DNA of 14,272 nucleotides from an uncultured Bacteroidia bacterium (lineage in GTDB: Bacteria > Bacteroidota > Bacteroidia > Bacteroidales > UBA932): positions 1-14,272 of the forward strand of contig CACYEB010000237.1 of assembly GCA_902773305.1 (NCBI GenBank). Direction: 5' to 3'. The notes under the pieces were generated by a model. That model had not been told where the DNA came from. It saw nothing but the letters and a program-made list of their open reading frames with translations, and made no database searches. This document shows positions 5,928 through 14,272 of this stretch, piece by piece. Position 1 is the first letter of the stretch. Every line of letters begins with the position of its first letter. The position numbers and the translations under genes were made by a program.

Positions 5928-5935
5928 CAAAGATA
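5928..5935 (-). promoter_or_regulatory. rplY: -7 element of the L25-pth unit
   Basis: The minus strand reads TATCTTTG, an exact TAnnTTTG match followed by CAGCCCC, about 91 bases upstream of the L25 ATG. The -33 position has only a weak GTTA at a 19-base spacing, inside the 3' end of the C11 gene, with a T run between. It predicts transcription starting near 5923-5925. Confidence 0.5.
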
Positions 5936-5946
5936 TAAAAAAAAAC

Positions 5947-7125
5947 TTATTCTATAACCCTAACCGCAGAGTTCCAGTCAAGGGTGCTGTAGTAGGCGTT
6001 GAGGTCAGTGTATCTGGGATCGGGAATATACGTGCTCAGCCCGCTGAACCGGTCTATCTTGAGACCCAGGAATTTTGCCGTAGTCTTTTTGAAGGGGACG
6101 GTTTTGTCCAGCTGTCCGCACAGCAGAGCATATTGTTCGTCCGTTGCAAAACTTTCAAAGTAATGTGCAAGGTCGAAAAAATAATCTTTGGTGTTATTGT
6201 AGAAGTAGTGCTGGACTGCAAGCCGGTTCACGGCTTCCATTTCGGTGCGCCGCAGGGCGACTATATCGGCACAGATGCCGGCCAGATTGTCCAGTTCGTC
6301 AGTCTTTGTCAGGGAGATGGTGCCCGACTGATAGTCGCCTGTCTGTCCCTGGTAAAGCTCGTAATACTTCTGGCAAATGGCTTCCAGACCCTTCTGACCC
6401 GGATGGAGGAACAACTGGTCAAGAATGCAATTGTAGGGAAACCCCTGCACCAGGATCTCTGTGGGAGAGGCAATGACCCAGTCGCAGCATTTCCTGAGTT
6501 GATATATGCCCTCTACCGTGCCCATATAGCAGCAATCCAGCAGCAGGGCTTCCCAGTGGTATTTGCCAAGGACGATGGCGAAATCGTTGATGTCCAGTTC
6601 GTTCTTTGTCTGGCAGTCGTATCCTATGGTTTTGCGGCTTTTGGCCTTCTCGCCTTTCCCGTTGAAATAGCCGAGCGGCATCCATCCGGTGCCGTGCGAA
6701 GAGAAAAGGAGGGTACGGACCGTGGGTCTGCTTACAGATTCAGCCGTGGCAAGGACCCTTGCCAGAGATTCGGGGGTGCAGGCGTCAAAATCTTTTCCGA
6801 AGGACGCTATGAACTCCTCCGCGACATCGCCGGAAGAGTCGGTATAATAACGTTTCAGGGTAGCGTCGCCCTTTGTTGTCGCGGATTTGTAGTCGTGTTC
6901 CTGGATGAATACCAGAAGGTCTTCGCTTCTGGAACCTTTTTTGGGAACGTGTCCGCGCAGCAAGTCAGCCACGTTTCCGCTGGAATATGATGTGAGGGAT
7001 GACTCCGAGGCAGCTATGTAAACCAATACCATTCGCTTGTCTCCCTCGGGGAATGATATGTCTACGCAGCCGGTGAAGGCTGACACGAGGAATACTATAA
7101 GCAGCGAATGGAACAGCCGTTTCAT
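5947..7125 (-). CDS. Clostripain-family (C11) cysteine peptidase, lipoprotein
   Basis: The 392-residue protein starts with a lipoprotein signal peptide ending SAFTG-C20. The C11 catalytic dyad is visible: His144 in LLFSSHGTGW and Cys199 in LLLDCCYMGTVE, matching the family D-x-C motif that usually reads DAC. Strand VLVYIAASESSL near residue 33 and the acidic D-I-N-D-F segment near 178-182 are also typical of the caspase-like fold. C11 enzymes (clostripain, PmC11, fragipain) usually cleave after Arg or Lys and some activate other secreted proteins. Here the enzyme is probably anchored in the outer membrane or periplasm, with unknown targets. It follows murI by 12 bases, but a good promoter overlaps that gap and extends into murI, so it may be expressed separately. 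It ends just before the L25 promoter. The adjacent cysteine at 198 replaces the usual alanine, a mild oddity. Confidence 0.88.
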   Translation of the reverse strand: MKRLFHSLLIVFLVSAFTGCVDISFPEGDKRMVLVYIAASESSLTSYSSGNVADLLRGHVPKKGSRSEDLLVFIQEHDYKSATTKGDATLKRYYTDSSGDVAEEFIASFGKDFDACTPESLARVLATAESVSRPTVRTLLFSSHGTGWMPLGYFNGKGEKAKSRKTIGYDCQTKNELDINDFAIVLGKYHWEALLLDCCYMGTVEGIYQLRKCCDWVIASPTEILVQGFPYNCILDQLFLHPGQKGLEAICQKYYELYQGQTGDYQSGTISLTKTDELDNLAGICADIVALRRTEMEAVNRLAVQHYFYNNTKDYFFDLAHYFESFATDEQYALLCGQLDKTVPFKKTTAKFLGLKIDRFSGLSTYIPDPRYTDLNAYYSTLDWNSAVRVIE

Positions 7126-7132
7126 ATCGTGG

Positions 7133-7162
7133 CAAAGTTACAAAACATTGTCATTCAAGCAA
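7133..7162 (-). promoter_or_regulatory. Promoter of the C11 peptidase gene
   Basis: On the minus strand a -33-type TTG (complement of 7160-7162) stands 19 bases from TAACTTTG (complement of 7133-7140), an exact TAnnTTTG element. The start codon follows after only 7 bases, so the transcript should begin at or within a few bases of ATG. The element lies across the end of murI. Confidence 0.52.
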
Positions 7163-7920
7163 TAATTGTGCCCTTTGCATATCGACTCAATGATGTCGCG
7201 GGCTTCGGGGGTGAATTGTGCAGAGGAGAAGAACTGCCACAGTCCGGTGCTTTTGGGCGTGCCGCTGTAGAGCCGGACTGCCTGGCGCGCTACCGCCGGG
7301 GCGGGGTTGATTACGACTGCCCGTCCCCCACAAATCATCTCTATCTCTTCTGTCAGGAAAGGGTAGTGGGTGCAGCCGAGCACTATATGGTCGGCGCCTG
7401 CCTCCAGCATAGGGTCTATATACTTGTGCAGCAGGCTGCGGGTCTCGTCTGAGTGGAGGTTGCCGCTCTCCACCGCCTCTACAAGTCCGTATCCCACCTG
7501 CTCTATTACCTTGATGTCGCTGCCCAGGGCTGCCGTCCAGTGGGCGAGGGTCTTGTGGTACAACTCTCCGGTAAAAGTCACAGCGGTGGCCAGGACGCCC
7601 ACGACGCCGGTCCTGGTGTTGAGTATCGCAGGTTTGATGGCGGGTTCCATTCCCACGAACGGGATTGGAAATGCTTCTCTGAGGTGGCTGATTGCGGCTG
7701 CCGTAGCTGTATTGCAGGCAACCACTATCATATCTGCGCCCCGCTCCATAAGGAAGCGGGATACCGCCTCCGCCCTTTCGCGCAGGAACTCTTTTGTCTT
7801 AAGGCCGTATGGGCAGTATCTGCTGTCGGCAAAATAGAGATAGTCCCGCCTGCCCGTTTTGCAGACGAGTTCCTTCAGGACGGTAAGTCCTCCGAGTCCA
7901 GAGTCGTAAACACCTATCAC
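7138..7920 (-). CDS. murI: Glutamate racemase
   Basis: MurI makes D-glutamate for peptidoglycan in the cytoplasm. The 260-residue protein has every key motif: IGVYDSGLGGLTVL with Asp6 and Ser7, the first catalytic cysteine Cys69 in VACNTATA, the second Cys183 in LGCTHYPFL with His185 beside it, and PYG near 37-39. Length is normal. The start is GTG 7920-7918, which overlaps the stop of the PorV-like gene in a GTGA tetranucleotide; starting there gives the standard N-terminus with the DSGLGG motif at residue 6. The overlap implies translational coupling to the barrel gene, an unexpected partner for a cell-wall precursor enzyme. No -7 element is seen directly before it, so it relies on the promoter(s) of the upstream gene(s). 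The C11 gene follows after 12 bases. Confidence 0.97.
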   Translation of the reverse strand: MIGVYDSGLGGLTVLKELVCKTGRRDYLYFADSRYCPYGLKTKEFLRERAEAVSRFLMERGADMIVVACNTATAAAISHLREAFPIPFVGMEPAIKPAILNTRTGVVGVLATAVTFTGELYHKTLAHWTAALGSDIKVIEQVGYGLVEAVESGNLHSDETRSLLHKYIDPMLEAGADHIVLGCTHYPFLTEEIEMICGGRAVVINPAPAVARQAVRLYSGTPKSTGLWQFFSSAQFTPEARDIIESICKGHNYCLNDNVL

Positions 7921-8786
7921 AGTCTGATTTTTGCTGAAATTGAGTATGTCTGTGCCGCAGTCAGGTATGCGGCGCCTATATCCAGTATTTTGCTCGTAAA
8001 GAAAGCTCCGACAGAGAAATATGTGGGCATAACGCTGCCGTTGGTAGAGATGTGCGCTCCGCCGCGCACCACAATCATATCGTTGTAAATGTAGCCGGCT
8101 CCGGCAGAAACCAGCATTGTGGAGAAGGCGGGCATCGCGCCGGCATCCAGCGCCGCTTCTACCTTGTGCTTTGCTGCCAGGGGAAAGGCTCCGTAGGCTC
8201 CCAGGGTATAGGTGGTAGGAAGGGGATAGGAGCCGTAGCCATAGTCGAGTTTACCGCCCAGGTTGCGTATCTCGAACCCGGCATTGACCCCCGGGGCAAT
8301 TGTGTACACCCCTGAGATATCGGCGGCAAAGCACTGGGCGTCGGAGTCAGGTGCCAGTGACGAGCGGATATACCTGCCGGCCACCCTGAAGCATAACGCG
8401 CCGGCAGGACGGATCCATATGTTTGCCCCTATGTACATTTCGTTGGGTTGATAAGAGCCGTTGCCGTTGCCGCTTGCATCGTATGTCTCATACTCGGCCA
8501 TCGTATCGGTGGTGTATTCGATTCCTATGCCGAGTGTCTCCATCGCCTTTACGCGCAGCATAAAGTTGCTGATGTTGAAAGACATCGCCTTTGTCTGCCA
8601 GAATGTCTTGCCGAAACCTGCTTCTACGATACCGTTTTCCTGCAGAATGGCGGATGGGGTGGCCACGTGGGCACTTCCCAGCGACAGGTTGCCGGCAGAT
8701 GGCTGTATGATTGCGAAAGGCACCGTTTGCGCGTGCGCTGTGAAGGCGAGCGCCGCTGCAAGGAATATCAATAGCACCTTTCTCAT
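7917..8786 (-). CDS. PorV/PorQ-like outer-membrane beta-barrel protein
   Basis: The 289-residue protein has a Sec signal peptide with a good cleavage site after Ala19 (AHA-Q20). The mature part begins with a segment resembling the start of PorV/PorQ (UPF0164-type, FadL-like) proteins: PSAGNLSLGSAHVAT at 29-43, comparable to the family's MGxAxVA region. The rest is a series of alternating, aromatic and Gly-rich strands (GIGIEYTTD, YIGANIWIRPAG, LCFRVAGRYI, VNAGFEIRNLG, TTYTLGAYGAF) ending in ISAKIRL, typical of an outer-membrane barrel. PorV and PorQ shuttle T9SS cargo to the sortase; the family assignment here is tentative because the protein is clearly shorter than PorV. The gene follows the T9SS-tagged S8 peptidase by 27 bases and overlaps murI by 4. 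Another FadL-like or generic barrel is the main alternative. Confidence 0.62.
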   Translation of the reverse strand: MRKVLLIFLAAALAFTAHAQTVPFAIIQPSAGNLSLGSAHVATPSAILQENGIVEAGFGKTFWQTKAMSFNISNFMLRVKAMETLGIGIEYTTDTMAEYETYDASGNGNGSYQPNEMYIGANIWIRPAGALCFRVAGRYIRSSLAPDSDAQCFAADISGVYTIAPGVNAGFEIRNLGGKLDYGYGSYPLPTTYTLGAYGAFPLAAKHKVEAALDAGAMPAFSTMLVSAGAGYIYNDMIVVRGGAHISTNGSVMPTYFSVGAFFTSKILDIGAAYLTAAQTYSISAKIRL

Positions 8787-8794
8787 AACTGAAA

Positions 8795-8802
8795 CAAATA
8801 TA
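8795..8802 (-). promoter_or_regulatory. -7 element upstream of the PorV-like gene
   Basis: The minus strand reads TATATTTG, an exact TAnnTTTG match ending 8 bases before the start codon and within the 27-base gap after the S8 gene. No -33 element is evident at the usual distance, so this may be an internal promoter of moderate strength for the barrel-murI unit. Confidence 0.38.
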
Positions 8803-8813
8803 CTAATAACCGG

Positions 8814-11459
8814 CTACAATTTGATGATGGTGTATATGGCGGTGTCGCCGCCGACGGTGGCCTCGAGCCGGTAGGCACCGGCGGTGAAAGTGCTTATGTC
8901 AAGACACTCCACAGAGAATGCATCCACGGTGACCGAGGTGGAGAGCACCGTGCTGCCGGCAGCGTTCCTGAATGTCAGCGTTGCGGTCTGGGCGCTTCCG
9001 GAACGTATGAACAGCTTGCCGTCCTTGACTGGGTTGGGATAGAATTCCAATATCTTGGAGGTATCTTTTGACAGCACCCTGAATGTCTGCGATACGGTTT
9101 CTCCCAAACCGTCGGCGGCCGTCACCGTGACGGTGGCGGTACCGTATTGGAGGGGAGTGACAACCAGCATACCTTTCCCGTCCTGTTCAAGTCTGAGAAG
9201 TCCCAGATTGTCTCCGGAGAAAGTGTATGAGAGGGTTTCGCCGTCGGCATCGTCAAAGAACTCACTCAAGGGCAGGTTATGGCCGGTTTTCTTGTCCAGA
9301 ATCAGGTCGGGGATGGGTTTCACAACTACCGGCGGGTTGTTCTCCAGCACTGTGTAATGCACGGTCAGCCTCTTCTGCAGGCCGGTGATATCGGTTGCGA
9401 TAAGTGTGAAACTGTGTGTGCCGCGTACCGAGTCATAGCCCCTGATGCCCACTTCGACCAGATTCCCGCTTATGCTCAGCGTCGTCGCCGTGGGGTCGTC
9501 CGACTCCATTTCGACGGTGACTTCGTCCTGATAGGGGTCGCTGACATCATATTTCAGCGCTATGGATTCGTGGGAATGTATGAGGAATCCGTCTCCCGGG
9601 ACCTCCGGGACGATTTCGGGAGGCAGATCGGCCGCAGTCTCAAGTTCTGCGACCGGGGTCGGGGGGGTGAGATTGCCGAATTCGTCGGTCAGAGCTACGG
9701 AGACATAGTAGTGCCTGCCGTACTCAAGATAGCCGGATTCCAGATGGAACGGAGAACGGCTGCCAGGACTTCTGATATACGATGTCAGGTAGGGAATGCC
9801 CTCCGTAGAGGAAAAGGGACTGTCGCTGTAGTATATCCTGGCGGCCGATATCCAGCTATCCTGGCCGTCTTCTTCAATTATGGAAATATCGGCTGAGATT
9901 CTCCTGCCGAACGGCTGCAGCGAGCAGTCGGATATCGAGAAAGAGGGACCGGAGGTGTTCTCGCCGATGGCGGCGTGGGCGTTGATCAGTCCCACCCCGG
10001 GATATTTCGAGGGGTTGTCACCGCTTATGTCGGTGGTGTGTCCCATCAGAATGGAAACAAGTTCTTCGCGCGTAAAGCCTTCCCCGCCGTAATTGGCTAT
10101 TACCAGAGCGGCGACGCCGGCCACGTGCGGGGCAGCCATCGAGGTTCCGGAGTAATAGGCATAGTTGTTCTTGCTTATCGTGCTTAAGATATAGTTGTCG
10201 TTGTCGCCACCCGGGGCGGCTATGTCCACCCAGTCCCCGTAGTTGGAATAAGATGCCAGCCGGTAGTCGGCCCCCAGGGCACTGACTGCGAGTACGCCCT
10301 CGTAGCAGGGAGGATAAGTCTTCTTGTCGGTCGCTTCGTTGCTGGCGGCAAAGATCACCAGGCCCCCTTTCATCGGGCCGGTCTGGTTGCCATCCAGGTC
10401 GGTTCCCGCATATTCGTTGAAATAGTCTATGGCCTGTTTTGTAGAGCGGGGCATGTAACCTGCCTCGTCGTACGCCCAGCTGTTCTGGCATATAACAGCC
10501 CCGTGGTCGGCAGCCCACTTGATTGCCTTGATGTCGTCGCCGCTCTGGTCGCTGCCCTGGCTGAATATCTGGCAGGAAATCAGTTTCACTCCCGGAGTCC
10601 CAGTTGCAGCGTCACCTCCGGCCACTCCACAGCCTCCGATGCCGTTGTTGTTTACTGCCGCAATGATACCTGCCACGTGGGTGCCGTGGTCCTCTGCCTG
10701 GATAGTGTAGCTGTCATTTATGAAATTGTAGCCGTAGACCTTGTTGCCGCTTTGCTCAGGATTGTGCCACATATTGGCGGCGAGGTCTTTGTGGTTGTAG
10801 TCGATGCCTCCGTCGACAACTGCGACTATCACATTCTCGTCACCGCACTTGTAGTTGCTCCAAACAGGTAGGATGTTGATGTCGCATCCGTCTGCGGCAT
10901 CGGTCGATTTGAGCCCGCGGTTGTAATAGTGCCACTGCTCCCTCAGGCCGGGGTCGTTGAAGATGAGCGGTGCCTCTGCCGGCTTTGCATCGGAATAGGC
11001 GGCCAGGGTCGCGTGCTGCCACGTCACGTCCTGCCATTTTGGGCGCTTAAGGCGGGGGATGAATTCCACGGGTCCGATCCCGTCCAGGCTTTTCAGACTG
11101 CTGCCCGCCTTTGTCAGGGGAGTTGAGGAGTCAAATGTCACGTCGTACCAGAGGTGAAGACCGCAGCGGCGGGTACGTTCTTCGAACCTGCCGTCGGCAG
11201 GGAAGGTGCGACGTATGGATTTGATGCCGGCAGCGGCGTTTTCCCTTATGAATGACTCGGCATCCGCCTCTATCTTTGCAGCCGTCTCTTCGCTGACCTG
11301 GATGCGCGCCTTGCCGCTCAAAAGGGCCGACTGATTTACGCAGACGCCGTCGTCTGTAAGCACAGTCTCCTCCCGCGGCGTATCTTCCACCTCCAGTGAG
11401 GTACACGCCACGGCTGTCAGCAATAATGCTGCGGGAAGTATATGCAGTAACCGGAGCAT
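8814..11459 (-). CDS. S8 (subtilisin) peptidase with T9SS type A C-terminal sorting domain
   Basis: The 881-residue secreted serine protease has a signal peptide ending LLTAVA-C19. AVA is a good signal peptidase I site, but the Cys also makes a weak lipobox. Residues about 40-135 resemble a subtilisin propeptide. The catalytic domain (about 170-500) has Asp216 in VAVVDGGID, His258 in DHGTHVAG, oxyanion Asn374 in FAASNEA and nucleophile Ser440 in SGTSMAAPH. After it come an FN3-like region (about 505-610), an Ig-like region (610-705) and a cadherin-like repeat (about 705-795, LSEFFDDADGETLSYTFSG). The C-terminal about 80 residues are a T9SS type A sorting domain with FYPNPV at 806-811 and the end motif AGAYRLEATVGGDTAIYTIIKL region. 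The enzyme should be exported across the outer membrane and released or anchored at the surface. The gene follows rpoC after a terminator and precedes the PorV-like gene, a likely T9SS partner. Confidence 0.95.
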   Translation of the reverse strand: MLRLLHILPAALLLTAVACTSLEVEDTPREETVLTDDGVCVNQSALLSGKARIQVSEETAAKIEADAESFIRENAAAGIKSIRRTFPADGRFEERTRRCGLHLWYDVTFDSSTPLTKAGSSLKSLDGIGPVEFIPRLKRPKWQDVTWQHATLAAYSDAKPAEAPLIFNDPGLREQWHYYNRGLKSTDAADGCDINILPVWSNYKCGDENVIVAVVDGGIDYNHKDLAANMWHNPEQSGNKVYGYNFINDSYTIQAEDHGTHVAGIIAAVNNNGIGGCGVAGGDAATGTPGVKLISCQIFSQGSDQSGDDIKAIKWAADHGAVICQNSWAYDEAGYMPRSTKQAIDYFNEYAGTDLDGNQTGPMKGGLVIFAASNEATDKKTYPPCYEGVLAVSALGADYRLASYSNYGDWVDIAAPGGDNDNYILSTISKNNYAYYSGTSMAAPHVAGVAALVIANYGGEGFTREELVSILMGHTTDISGDNPSKYPGVGLINAHAAIGENTSGPSFSISDCSLQPFGRRISADISIIEEDGQDSWISAARIYYSDSPFSSTEGIPYLTSYIRSPGSRSPFHLESGYLEYGRHYYVSVALTDEFGNLTPPTPVAELETAADLPPEIVPEVPGDGFLIHSHESIALKYDVSDPYQDEVTVEMESDDPTATTLSISGNLVEVGIRGYDSVRGTHSFTLIATDITGLQKRLTVHYTVLENNPPVVVKPIPDLILDKKTGHNLPLSEFFDDADGETLSYTFSGDNLGLLRLEQDGKGMLVVTPLQYGTATVTVTAADGLGETVSQTFRVLSKDTSKILEFYPNPVKDGKLFIRSGSAQTATLTFRNAAGSTVLSTSVTVDAFSVECLDISTFTAGAYRLEATVGGDTAIYTIIKL

Positions 11460-11466
11460 ATCCTCT

Positions 11467-11474
11467 CAAAGATA
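11467..11474 (-). promoter_or_regulatory. -7 element of the S8 peptidase gene
   Basis: The minus strand reads TATCTTTG, an exact TAnnTTTG match ending 7 bases before the ATG. It begins one base past the T tract of the rpoC terminator, so its -33 region falls inside the terminator stem and no TTTG is present at the right spacing. It predicts a leaderless or nearly leaderless transcript. Confidence 0.42.
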
Positions 11475-11475
11475 C

Positions 11476-11513
11476 AAAAAAAGCCAAATGGAGCGTGCTC
11501 CATCTGGCTTTTT
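11476..11513 (-). terminator. Intrinsic terminator of rpoC
   Basis: The stem pairs 11478-11486 with 11505-11513 and 11488-11494 with 11497-11503, with one A-C mismatch and a tight loop. On the minus strand it ends in a run of seven Ts. Because the outer stem is A/T rich on both sides it could also work on the plus strand. It lies about 20 bases after the rpoC stop codon and closes the transcription unit. Confidence 0.9.
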
Positions 11514-11532
11514 AATTGCGAATCGGCAGAAA

Positions 11533-14272
<2,740 letters not shown>

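Overview
The window looks like core chromosome of a fairly GC-rich Bacteroidales bacterium (phylum Bacteroidota). The family mix supports this: an Hc1-type histone H1-like protein, a DivIC/FtsB-like protein, a two-domain L25, lipoprotein S41 and C11 peptidases, a subtilisin with a type IX secretion (T9SS) C-terminal sorting domain, and a PorV/PorQ-like barrel. The phylum's promoter -7 element (TAnnTTTG) recurs in front of genes. I cannot name a genus. No tRNA, rRNA, IS element, prophage or CRISPR array is visible, and no gap between genes exceeds about 110 bases.

Layout. 1-131 (-): start of a LAB_N-domain membrane protein, cut by the window edge. 218-391 (-): a 57-aa histone H1-like gene with a strong terminator at 153-189. 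480-2366 (-): a two-gene unit, septum formation initiator then S41 lipoprotein peptidase. 2409-4643 (+): a compact operon of CPBP membrane protease, mannose-6-phosphate isomerase and an Hsp15-like S4 RNA-binding protein, divergent from the previous unit across 42 bases. 4601-5912 (-): ribosomal protein L25 then peptidyl-tRNA hydrolase, preceded by a structured leader that also holds a 16-codon cysteine-rich open frame; pth overlaps the Hsp15-like gene tail to tail. 5947-11459 (-): a secretion, envelope and protease block of S8 peptidase with T9SS domain, PorV/PorQ-like barrel, glutamate racemase and clostripain-family C11 lipoprotein. 11533-14272 (-): the C-terminal two thirds of RpoC, with a strong terminator at 11476-11513.

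How the genes fit together. Housekeeping functions (transcription, L25, Pth, MurI, cell division, sugar-phosphate isomerisation) alternate with envelope proteolysis: S41, CPBP, C11 and S8 make four peptidases from four families in about 11 kb. The S8 peptidase carries a T9SS export signal and the next gene encodes a barrel of the family that handles T9SS cargo, so this pair is the best candidate for a small functional module.

The strongest unexplained signals are regulatory. An exact TAnnTTTG element ends only 4-8 bases before the start codon of five genes (divIC-like, pth, C11, PorV-like, S8) and is absent before four genes that sit inside tight operons. This predicts leaderless or nearly leaderless mRNAs. 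In contrast, the L25 unit has a leader of about 87 nt with two perfect or near-perfect hairpins and a possible Cys-rich leader peptide.
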